A stretch of DNA of 64,000 nt, from the NCBI GenBank assembly GCA_002842575.1, contig PHDJ01000003.1, forward strand, positions 86,788 to 150,787, given 5' to 3'. Source of the DNA: Bacteroidetes bacterium HGW-Bacteroidetes-2 (GTDB taxonomy: Bacteria > Bacteroidota > Bacteroidia > Flavobacteriales > Flavobacteriaceae). The position numbers and the translations under genes were made by a program. The notes beneath the pieces are model-generated. The model did not search any database, was not told where the DNA came from, and saw only the letters and a program-made list of their open reading frames with translations. This document shows, piece by piece, positions 26,341 through 33,681 of the stretch (positions within the stretch are counted from its first letter, which is position 1; each line of letters starts with the position of its first letter).

Positions 26341-27183
26341 TTACCTGAAGGTTTTTTCTATTTCTTCCCGTAGGTTTATGGTCATTTCTTCAAGGAATTT
26401 TGTGGGGGTTTTTTGTCTTGTTTTGATTTCGGAATAGATTTTATAGATATCGCTAAGATCCACATCGAGCGTTTTTTCGAAAAACCGGGATATTTTTTTA
26501 ATATCAGTTTTTCCGTTGTTTATGACTTTACTTGTGTGCAGGCCATATATCAATTCAACAAGTTCTGTTTTTGAGCCGGTCCACTTTATATCTGAGTGTT
26601 GATATAAAGGTGTCCCGTATTTCAGGAAATTGTCAATTGCATTGTATTTGGTTTTTAAGTAGCCCAGTAACTTTTTAAATGCCCGGATTTTAGCTAAAAG
26701 CAAATCGTGATTGGTATAGAAACTAGGATCTGTGTGGTAAGATTCGTTACAAACTGACCAGGATTCATTCATTGGTTTCAATGTATAAAATATTGGGTCA
26801 AGATTCGTGAGGTTTAAAGAAATGTATTGCACCAAAGAATCGTGCTTTTTAAAGAACTTTTTGATTTTTTGTTCCTGACGGAGTATGTATTCTTTTTTTG
26901 AAGCAATTGACAGTTCCGGGCTGTTAATTTCAAAATTCCTTACTTCTTCATAATAAATAAGGCTTGAAAGTACTGATCCTTTGTAGTTTTTGAAAAAGGC
27001 TATTTCTTCTTCTTGGTTTTCAAAAGGGTGTAAAATGGTGTATTTTTTAAGTTTAGACAATTTTAGCCTTGACATAATGATTGCTTCGTGAATTTTATCC
27101 AAACTCAAAAAATCCTCTCTCTCTAATTTTACCAATTCTTTATTGAACACCTCAACGATAGTAATATATTCTCTTTTCTTCAT
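26341..27183 (-). CDS. RteC-family regulator
   Basis: A 280-residue protein matching RteC over its length, best at the C-terminal half: KWTGSKTELVELIYGLH (near 199-215), INNGKTDIKKISRFFE, DIYKIYSEIKTRQKTPTKFL and a final helix. RteC was described as a tetracycline-responsive activator of excision in Bacteroides conjugative transposons; homologues are spread over Bacteroidota chromosomes and elements. Here it stands alone, with no RteA/RteB or mobilization genes beside it, so it may be a leftover of an element. The stop codon lies in a copy of the 20-nt interspersed repeat. Confidence 0.85.
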   Translation of the reverse strand: MKKREYITIVEVFNKELVKLEREDFLSLDKIHEAIIMSRLKLSKLKKYTILHPFENQEEEIAFFKNYKGSVLSSLIYYEEVRNFEINSPELSIASKKEYILRQEQKIKKFFKKHDSLVQYISLNLTNLDPIFYTLKPMNESWSVCNESYHTDPSFYTNHDLLLAKIRAFKKLLGYLKTKYNAIDNFLKYGTPLYQHSDIKWTGSKTELVELIYGLHTSKVINNGKTDIKKISRFFEKTLDVDLSDIYKIYSEIKTRQKTPTKFLEEMTINLREEIEKTFR

Positions 27184-27288
27184 TTTGCATCATCTTTAAT
27201 ATAGAAGCGGTTTAAACTTTTTCCAACCTGTCCGACCGTCAGGCGGGTTGGTCAAAATAATGTTTCTGATTAGCTGAGAATGTATCGT

Positions 27289-29697
27289 TTATTTGGTTTG
27301 AAGTGTCGTGAGCAACTCCAATGTAAAATTGTCTTTTGCCTGCACGTAGGCAAAGGTGTCATAGACCGTCGCACCGAGCTTTCGTTTCTCGAAGGCCGCT
27401 GTGAGCCCGAAATCAATATTTTTAAACCCTAGCTCACCAGCTCTTTTTATGGTTTGGAACAATAACTGCCTGTAACTGTTTATTTTGGTTACATAGTCGT
27501 AATCCATACCTACCAATACAGGGACATAGGTTGTATTGTTGTTGTTATAGCAACACATCATACCAATCAACTTTTTGTGGTCTCCTTTTTCGTAGATACA
27601 TTGGAACTCCCACAGGTCATTTTCATTCATAGTTGAGAAAAGCTTTTTAGGGTAGGCAAATGTATTCAGGCCCAGATTGTTTTGTTTTACATTGAGATAA
27701 AGTTGATAGATTTGATCCAGCTCTTGTGTGCTGACGGACTTTTTCCATTGTACCTCAACCCGGTCCATATAAGGTAAAATATCTTTTCTAAAATGTTTTC
27801 TAGATCTTGGTGAAAGTGTTTCTATAAATGTAGTTTCATCCTCCCAGTTTAGGTTATGGATTTGAGCAGTCTCAGGCATTTTGATTTTAATGAAGCCTTT
27901 TTTGTGCAAGAAGTTGTTGAGGTTATGGCTTTCCTTCAGGAAATCCCTTAAGACAAACATTTCCACAGGTGATTGAGCGTCTATATTCTCCATTGTATTT
28001 AGTAGTAATTGAATGGCTTCTTCCCATTGTGGATGCTTTTCGTTTAAATACCAATGGTTCCCTTCTGAAAGCAGTGAGCCTGTACTCAATACTTTGTTTG
28101 ACATATAATAAGGTTCAACCTTTCTTCGGGATTCAATTTCTTCTGATACTGATACCGGTGCCAGCATATCTTCTTTCCAGAGTGCATTTGTAAGGAAGGT
28201 TAAAAGAACAGGGTTGTCTTTTTTATCCTTAATAATGATGTAATGAAAATCCCAATTGTTTTCAGTGGTATTGTTGTTTGTAAAGACTTTTTCAAGGAAA
28301 GCCAAACCGTCCCAATCGAAAATACTGTTGTTGGCCATGTGATTATTCCAGAGGGATTTTTCTACTTCGTTTATTGACTTGAGGTGTCGAATTTTTAAGT
28401 TTTGGTGAGTAGATTCCTCCTTTACCGTTTCTAATACCGGCAACCTGAAAAGTTTGCGCACTTTATTAAGGTTGGTTTGGGTATCTTCCAGTGCTTTGGG
28501 GAAATGATGGTTCATTGCTTCCACGAGTGCTGTTATTTCATCTAATTGATTGTGCCTTGAGATGGTAATGCGTACCCCGGTGTTTTTTACCGGAACCGCA
28601 GGAAATAGTCCGAGGTTAACAAAGAATCCTTCATCAAAAAGGCGTTTTACAAAATTGTAGCCTGTTTCAGGTACACCGGTACCGATATAGAATACCGGGC
28701 TTTCATTTTTATCCACTAAGGGAAGGTTTGATTTTTCCAAGAGTGAATTAAAGTGTTGAATCCTAATTTTAAGGTCTTTTTGCATTTCGTATATTTCTTC
28801 GGACAGATGAATATCTGCAGATGCAATTGCTGCTGCAACCGAGGCCGGGTCTAATTGAGCGGAGAATGTGAGAGGACCTCCAAAGTTTCTTATTTTATCA
28901 CGAAGCTTAAGGTTAGTACAAGCAAGGACAGCTCCGCCAGCCCCAAAGGATTTACTTAATGTACCAAACAATAGGCAGTTTTCAGGGAGGTCACCCAGTT
29001 TGCTGGTGATATACCCGGTACCATTTTTACCGATCCAACTCATACCGTGCACATCATCAAAATATAGATGAAGTTTAGGATACTTTTTACTTAGAGTCAT
29101 CAGGTGATCAACCGGCGCAAAATCCCCAAACATGGAATACACCCCATCTGCCATATACCATATTTTATTGCAGGTTGTGTTTAATTCTTTGATTTTGGTT
29201 TCCAGCATCTCCATATTGTTATGCCTGATCATTTCGACTTTTACTCCTTTTGTTTTGACCATTTGGACCGCATTTTGCACGCTCCAATGAACCTGGTGAT
29301 CGAGTATCACTCCATCATCATCTTCGACTGCAGAGGGGATGACGGCCATATGACCCAGTGTGCTGTTTTTTGTAATGATGATAGGGGCGTTGTACATCTT
29401 TGAGACCTTAGCTTCCAGTTCAGCATAGAGGGGGTGTGAAATATAGGTTTTGGATAAAGGGAACTGCGTACCGTAATTTTCAATTGCTTTGATTGCTGCT
29501 TGTTTTAATCTAGGGTCTTGTTCCAACCCTAAATAGCCGGTAGTTCCAAAATGAAAGAGGGTTTTGCCATTGATTTGAATGTTTCTTCCTGAAAACTTTT
29601 TGTCTTCTGCATAGAGGTGTACGATGTTTTGACGTCGTGCATTGTTGATTACTTCATTCACTGTATTGATGAAGTTGTTGTGTTTGATTTTAGCCAT
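27289..29697 (-). CDS. Alpha-oxoamine synthase (PLP) fused to a GNAT-like acyltransferase domain
   Basis: An 802-residue two-domain protein. Residues about 20-420 are a fold-type I PLP enzyme of the alpha-oxoamine synthase group (BioF, Kbl, serine palmitoyltransferase, CqsA): FGTTGYLGLEQDPRL, HQVHWSV, FDDVHGMS (Asp214/215, His217) and the PLP lysine in GTLSKSFGAGG (Lys249). Such enzymes condense an amino acid with an acyl-CoA. Residues about 430-802 look like a BioF2/FemAB-type GNAT acyltransferase (HFRKDILPYM, CYNNNNTTYVPVLVG, FKNIDFGLTAAFEKRK). The pairing suggests an aminoketone that is then acylated, as in sphingoid or sulfonolipid-like lipids or signal molecules. The product is unknown. 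It is divergent from the 30.0-31.4 kb regulator pair. Confidence 0.8.
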   Translation of the reverse strand: MAKIKHNNFINTVNEVINNARRQNIVHLYAEDKKFSGRNIQINGKTLFHFGTTGYLGLEQDPRLKQAAIKAIENYGTQFPLSKTYISHPLYAELEAKVSKMYNAPIIITKNSTLGHMAVIPSAVEDDDGVILDHQVHWSVQNAVQMVKTKGVKVEMIRHNNMEMLETKIKELNTTCNKIWYMADGVYSMFGDFAPVDHLMTLSKKYPKLHLYFDDVHGMSWIGKNGTGYITSKLGDLPENCLLFGTLSKSFGAGGAVLACTNLKLRDKIRNFGGPLTFSAQLDPASVAAAIASADIHLSEEIYEMQKDLKIRIQHFNSLLEKSNLPLVDKNESPVFYIGTGVPETGYNFVKRLFDEGFFVNLGLFPAVPVKNTGVRITISRHNQLDEITALVEAMNHHFPKALEDTQTNLNKVRKLFRLPVLETVKEESTHQNLKIRHLKSINEVEKSLWNNHMANNSIFDWDGLAFLEKVFTNNNTTENNWDFHYIIIKDKKDNPVLLTFLTNALWKEDMLAPVSVSEEIESRRKVEPYYMSNKVLSTGSLLSEGNHWYLNEKHPQWEEAIQLLLNTMENIDAQSPVEMFVLRDFLKESHNLNNFLHKKGFIKIKMPETAQIHNLNWEDETTFIETLSPRSRKHFRKDILPYMDRVEVQWKKSVSTQELDQIYQLYLNVKQNNLGLNTFAYPKKLFSTMNENDLWEFQCIYEKGDHKKLIGMMCCYNNNNTTYVPVLVGMDYDYVTKINSYRQLLFQTIKRAGELGFKNIDFGLTAAFEKRKLGATVYDTFAYVQAKDNFTLELLTTLQTK

Positions 29698-30016
29698 GAT
29701 TTTCTATATTGGTTATGTTGTTTTCACAATGAAACAGACTATTTCCAAGCTTGAAATATGAATATACTTTTGTGTTGAAAAAGCCTGTTGGGGAAAGATG
29801 TTTTACAAAAACAGTTACAAGCTATTTAAAAAAACAAAATGAACCTAAAGGAATTTGAACATCACCCTTAAAATAATCCCTAAGAGAAAGGTTTCTATCC
29901 TTTTGAGAAAGATTTAGTTAGTATAAACTTTATCTAAACTGCCAAAAACAATCAAATCAATACAATTTTAATATTTTTTACTAATTTAGTTTTCAAAGAG
30001 AAACAACCTTCTTACC
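29698..30016. promoter_or_regulatory. Divergent control region between the oxoamine synthase and the regulator operon
   Basis: A 319-nt AT-rich spacer between divergently transcribed genes. It contains the paired motif at 29876-29915 (separate entry). No perfect TAnnTTTG box was found on either strand. Confidence 0.5.
29876..29915 (+). promoter_or_regulatory. Tandem operator-like direct repeat (21-bp period)
   Basis: Two similar 19-mers lie in direct orientation: ATCCCTAAGAGAAAGGTTT at 29876-29894 and ATCCTTTTGAGAAAGATTT at 29897-29915. Their starts are 21 bp apart, two helical turns, the geometry usual for AraC-family sites. Related motifs occur at 31450-31496, on the other side of the PAS-AraC gene. 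Confidence 0.6.
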
Positions 30017-30397
30017 ATGTCCCTTATTTATAGAGGAAAATATTCAGACTTCTGGGTATCTGATGGTATTTTATATTTTGAGTACCATCCTATTCCTTTG
30101 GTGGATCTTAAAATTGCGAAAGCGATCGTGGGTGAGCGTCTTGATTTTCAAGAAGGAAGAAGCTTTCCAATTTTATGTAAAACACGAGGAATTCATGATG
30201 CTAATAAAGCAGCCCGTGATTATTTAGCTACACAAGGTTCCTATTTGGCAACAGCAGTTGCAGTATTAGAAGAGCGATTGGTAGCCCAACACATGTTAAA
30301 ACTGTATTTAAAAGCCAACCAGCCCTTAATCCCAACTGAAGTTTTTACTGAAGAATATTATGCCCTTCAATTTTTAAAACCTTTTATAAAGCCATAG
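30017..30397 (+). CDS. DUF7793-like (STAS-like) small protein
   Basis: A 126-residue soluble protein: YSDFWVSDGILYFEYHPIP, then DLKIAKAIVGERLDFQEGRS, FPILCKTRGIHDANKAARDYLA and a helix with VAVLEERLVAQHMLKLYLKA. This pattern is known from small Bacteroidota proteins resembling the STAS/SpoIIAA fold (I recall the family as DUF7793). They often accompany PAS/AraC regulators and may act as partner or input modules. It ends 3 nt before the PAS-AraC gene, so both are surely co-transcribed. No enzymatic residues are evident. Confidence 0.7.
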   Translation: MSLIYRGKYSDFWVSDGILYFEYHPIPLVDLKIAKAIVGERLDFQEGRSFPILCKTRGIHDANKAARDYLATQGSYLATAVAVLEERLVAQHMLKLYLKANQPLIPTEVFTEEYYALQFLKPFIKP

Positions 30398-30400
30398 GAT

Positions 30401-31366
30401 ATGAAAAGAACAATTGACAACGAACGATTAGCGAGTATCAAAGAATTGCTTCTAGCAATCGCCGAAGGAGATTTAAACTATCAAATTCAAAGAACCAATG
30501 AAGAAGATGAATTGGAAACTTTGGTAGTGAGTTTAAACTGGTTAACACAGGATTTAAAAGAAGCATTTCATTTTTTTAGCTCTATTAATACCCGAGGTAG
30601 CCTAGATGAATATTTGCATATAGGATTTGTTTTAAATGAAGAATTTAAAATCATAAGTATCAACAAAGGTGCCCTCATAGAGTTAGGGATATCTAAAAAG
30701 AATGTAATGGGCAAATCATTTTCATCCCTTTTAGATAAAAACTCTCATAAAGATTGGGAAAAGATTGCTAAAGCAATTAATGAGCAGCCTGACTTTGAAG
30801 GGAACCAAAAATTTCTCTTTACCAGTAACACAAGGTTAAAAAAAATGTTTCATTTTGACATCAAGACCATCCCTGCATCAATTACGGGTCACCAAATTAT
30901 TATGATAGATTGTATTCAACCCATTTCAAAGAGAAATTTTATCAGAAGCAAAATAAAGTTAAGAAGAATCCAGGAGTTGACTGATGGGAAGCTTCCCAAG
31001 GCTAAGCCCAAAGTATTGTTATCTCATAAGGATGTAAAAATGGTACAGGATGTTAGAGATTTTATATTACAAAATCTTGATAAACCCCTACCTAGTATTC
31101 AAGAATTAGCCAGAACGCATGGCACCAACGATTTCAAATTGAAACAAGCATTTTCTCAGTTTTACAATAATAGTATTTTTAGATTTTATACTGAAGAACG
31201 GGTAAAAAAAGCAGCTATTTATCTAAAACACACCCGGATAACCATTGAGGAAGTTGCTAAATTATCAGGATTTAATAACCCTACTCATTTTTCCACTGCT
31301 TTTAAAAAGCATTTTAGTGTAAACCCAACACTTTATCGCAAGCTTTATAATAGCAAATTAAAGTAG
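30401..31366 (+). CDS. PAS-AraC transcription regulator
   Basis: A 321-residue cytosolic protein: a HAMP-like helical start (residues 5-60, LLLAIAEGDLNYQIQRTNEE), a PAS domain (about 70-190; LNEEFKIISINKGALIELGI, MGKSFSSLLD), and an AraC-type double HTH at 218-318 (LPSIQELARTHGTNDFKLKQ; VAKLSGFNNPTHFSTAFKKH). The PAS domain may sense a small molecule or redox state. The gene is coupled to the DUF7793-like gene upstream. Related operator motifs flank it on both sides, so it probably controls its own operon, the divergent oxoamine synthase and the following MauE operon. Confidence 0.85.
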   Translation: MKRTIDNERLASIKELLLAIAEGDLNYQIQRTNEEDELETLVVSLNWLTQDLKEAFHFFSSINTRGSLDEYLHIGFVLNEEFKIISINKGALIELGISKKNVMGKSFSSLLDKNSHKDWEKIAKAINEQPDFEGNQKFLFTSNTRLKKMFHFDIKTIPASITGHQIIMIDCIQPISKRNFIRSKIKLRRIQELTDGKLPKAKPKVLLSHKDVKMVQDVRDFILQNLDKPLPSIQELARTHGTNDFKLKQAFSQFYNNSIFRFYTEERVKKAAIYLKHTRITIEEVAKLSGFNNPTHFSTAFKKHFSVNPTLYRKLYNSKLK

Positions 31367-31449
31367 ATCATACAATCCTATTGTTGCATTAAAAATCGAT
31401 AAAGCTGCCATTTAAACAGCAACCTATTTTCACATATTTGTACTCAATA

Positions 31450-31496
31450 TTTCTCATAAGGATTTGATTTTCAGTTAAAAAAATCCTTTTGAGAAA
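31450..31496. promoter_or_regulatory. Inverted operator-like motif upstream of the MauE gene
   Basis: TTTCTCATAAGGATTT (31450-31465) and AAATCCTTTTGAGAAA (31481-31496) are inverted repeats with one mismatch, 15 nt apart. Each half matches the ATCC-N6-GAGAAA core seen twice at 29876-29915. They end 62 nt before the MauE/DoxX start codon. Confidence 0.65.
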
Positions 31497-31558
31497 AGAA
31501 ATAATCCGTTAAGAAAATATTTTTATTCTGAACTTTATCCCATATTAAAAGCAACACT

Positions 31559-31999
31559 ATGGGATTTAAGTTTGCATCAATCAAAAAGTTTCTTTTAGAC
31601 GTTTTGGTCTTTCTATTTATACTGCTGTTTGTGTATGCATCAGTAAGTAAGTTAGTAGATTATGAAACTTTTGAGAACCAGCTTGGGCAGTCACCCTTGT
31701 TGAGTGCATTTGCGGGTTGGGTCGCTCCCGGTTTAATTATTATTGAACTTCTTATTGCCTTGTTTTTGATTTTTGAACGTACGCGCTTAATTGCCTTGTT
31801 TGGGTTTTACAGTATGATGGTGCTCTTTACCACCTATATAATCATCATTTTAAACTTCACTGATTTTATACCATGTTCCTGCGGTGGGGTGCTGGAGCAA
31901 CTGGGCTGGACGGAGCACCTTATTTTTAATGTTGGGTTTATGGGGTTGGGGGTGGTTGGGATTTTTATTCAAAGTTCAAAGTTTAAGGTTCAAGGTTAG
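31559..31999 (+). CDS. MauE/DoxX-type redox-associated membrane protein
   Basis: A 146-residue protein with four hydrophobic segments (about 12-32, 55-72, 78-100, 120-138). It has the MauE signature YASVSKLVDYETFENQLG near residue 26 and PCSCGGVLEQLGWTEH near residue 105 (Cys106, Cys108). MauE-like proteins are thought to serve thiol/disulfide chemistry during maturation of exported cysteine proteins. A four-cysteine exported peptide is encoded two genes downstream. The last residues (SSKFKVQG) are encoded by a TTCAAAGTTTAAGGTTCAAGG repeat, so the natural C-terminus seems to have been replaced by repeat sequence. Confidence 0.8.
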   Translation: MGFKFASIKKFLLDVLVFLFILLFVYASVSKLVDYETFENQLGQSPLLSAFAGWVAPGLIIIELLIALFLIFERTRLIALFGFYSMMVLFTTYIIIILNFTDFIPCSCGGVLEQLGWTEHLIFNVGFMGLGVVGIFIQSSKFKVQG

Positions 32000-32140
32000 T
32001 TTGCCCTCCTTCGGTAAACCTACGGAGGGTGAAAGACGAGGTAGCTTCACCCCAACTTTGTTGGGGTTCGCAATGACTGGGAGTTTGATTGATGATTTGG
32101 GGTAGCTTGGACGAGGTCCCGACATTCGTCGGGATGACTG
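31973..32140. repeat. Interspersed repeat pieces between MauE and the next gene
   Basis: TTCAAAGTTTAAGGTTCAAGG (31975-31995), CTCCTTCGGTAAACCTACGGAGG (32007-32029) with a CCTTCGG/CCTACGG mini-hairpin, GTTCGCAATGACTGGGAG (32066-32083) and GACATTCGTCGGGATGACTGG (32120-32140). These are members of the repeat families seen at 3.6, 4.5, 26.2 and 40.8-41.0 kb. Confidence 0.6.
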
Positions 32141-32162
32141 GTGAATATTAAAAAATAAAAAT

Positions 32163-33272
32163 ATGAAAACAAGAACGATCTTATTGCTGCTTTTGGGCTG
32201 TACTTTTTTTGGGGTGGGGTTTGTTAGTGTTTTGTTTTTGATGAGTGAGGAAAAAATGCAGCGGAACAATGCTTTTCAGCGGCGGTATATGCCTGAGGCA
32301 GTTGAGGAAATGGGGCATTTAACTTTGGATTATAATGCGTATTACATTGCCGGTATGGATGATGATACTATTCATCTGGGAAATGTATCAGCTCCTTTGT
32401 ATTTGACTAAGGTAGCTATTTCATTGACTGGAGCTGAGGAAGTACAAATCGAGATTTCTGATTTGGATTTGCCATATCAGAGAGTAAAAACAAGTGTTGT
32501 GCCTCCTTATTTTTATTTGGGTGATGGCACTGTTCCGGTGCTTTTTAAAGGCAGTATACATAATTTTAAAGCAGATTATTATTCAATTGAGGATGCTTAT
32601 TTTACAGAATTTGTTGTAGCAGACAGTAGTGGAGTGGGAATTGCTACCATAAGCGGGACGACCGGTTCAAAAGCATTGGGTTTACTGAGAAAAACTAAAA
32701 TGGGGACTGAATTTGAAATGAATACCTCGCTTTTAGAAAAACAACAAGACGGAGTGTTTGACACTGATGGTATTTTACTGTGGAATGAAAAACATCAGGT
32801 TTTTATATATACATATTACTACAGGAACCAATATGTGATTGCCAACAATGCCCTGGAGCATCAAGCAACAGGCACCACCATTGATACTATTAGTCGGGCA
32901 ATTCTAGATGTAGCCCATTACTCTTCCAAAGATCAATTCAAATTGGGAGGCCGGAGTGTGTATGTCAATCGGCAAAGTGCTACCTCTGATGATTATTTGT
33001 ATATCCATAGTGACCGTTTGGGGAAGTATGAGAAGGCATCTGTGTTGGAACAGGCAAGTATCGTAGATGTTTACAACATTCAAGAGTACACCTATGCATT
33101 TAGTTTTTATGTTTTTCATCAGAAAGGCCAACGATTGAGTGATTTTAAGGTTTATGGAGATTTACTGATTGTGATTGTCGATGATGTTTTATGGCTTTAC
33201 CGTTTAAATCCGAATTATTTTGATTTGGGTTTAAACTCACGATATACTGCGCGGTATCAGGAGAACGACTGA
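32163..33272 (+). CDS. Membrane-anchored hypothetical protein of the MauE/DUF6520 cluster
   Basis: A 369-residue protein with one N-terminal transmembrane segment (about residues 5-27) and a large periplasmic domain. The domain looks like a beta-propeller-type or sensor fold, with repeated hydrophobic strands (LTLDYNAYYIAGMDDDTIHL, VFIYTYYYRNQYVI, YTYAFSFYVFHQ, LLIVIVDDVLWLYRL). No catalytic motif or named family was recognised. I recall similar proteins encoded between MauE and DUF6520 genes in Flavobacteriia and Sphingobacteriia, so it is a stable member of that set. The gene begins 163 nt after MauE, across repeat DNA, and lies 44 nt before the peptide gene. Confidence 0.7.
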   Translation: MKTRTILLLLLGCTFFGVGFVSVLFLMSEEKMQRNNAFQRRYMPEAVEEMGHLTLDYNAYYIAGMDDDTIHLGNVSAPLYLTKVAISLTGAEEVQIEISDLDLPYQRVKTSVVPPYFYLGDGTVPVLFKGSIHNFKADYYSIEDAYFTEFVVADSSGVGIATISGTTGSKALGLLRKTKMGTEFEMNTSLLEKQQDGVFDTDGILLWNEKHQVFIYTYYYRNQYVIANNALEHQATGTTIDTISRAILDVAHYSSKDQFKLGGRSVYVNRQSATSDDYLYIHSDRLGKYEKASVLEQASIVDVYNIQEYTYAFSFYVFHQKGQRLSDFKVYGDLLIVIVDDVLWLYRLNPNYFDLGLNSRYTARYQEND

Positions 33273-33316
33273 ACACCTGAAAGATAGTAGGTCATTAATT
33301 TTTAAATTTTACTATT

Positions 33317-33577
33317 ATGAAAACAAAAGTTTTAAAATTCGGAATGCCCCTGATGGCATTTTTATTGGCAATTGTATTTGCCTTTGCGACGAGCCCGGAA
33401 GCGGTTGTTGAAGAATCAGCATCATTTACGGGATACATACTTCAGAATGGAAAGTGTGTTGAAGTGAGAACTTGTAATAATGCAGGAGGACCATTATGTA
33501 TGTATAATGGAGCTCCTGTTAGAACCAAAATTAGTGATACCCAATGTGGTTCTTTTTTGACCCACTGGGTTAATTAA
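33317..33577 (+). CDS. DUF6520-like exported four-cysteine peptide
   Basis: An 86-residue protein with a signal peptide (residues 1 to about 25, MPLMAFLLAIVFAFATS). The mature part of roughly 55-60 residues has Cys47, Cys53, Cys61 and Cys77, enough for two disulfides. The sequence shape matches the small family I recall as DUF6520. Together with the MauE-like protein upstream it suggests a secreted, disulfide-bonded peptide whose role is unknown. A strong terminator follows 50 nt after the stop, so this is the end of the operon. Confidence 0.75.
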   Translation: MKTKVLKFGMPLMAFLLAIVFAFATSPEAVVEESASFTGYILQNGKCVEVRTCNNAGGPLCMYNGAPVRTKISDTQCGSFLTHWVN

Positions 33578-33626
33578 TTTGATTTTTTAACTTTTTATAG
33601 TTAGAAGAAATATCAATTTGTGATTT

Positions 33627-33657
33627 AGCCCCATAAAGATTTATGGGGCTTTTTTTA
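33627..33657 (+). terminator. Rho-independent terminator after the DUF6520 gene
   Basis: AGCCCCATAAA / TTTATGGGGCT stem around a GA loop, followed by a seven-T run. It ends the plus-strand MauE-DUF6520 operon and also faces the converging S9 peptidase gene. Confidence 0.9.
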
Positions 33658-33681
33658 ATTAGTTGTGTAGAATTGATCATG

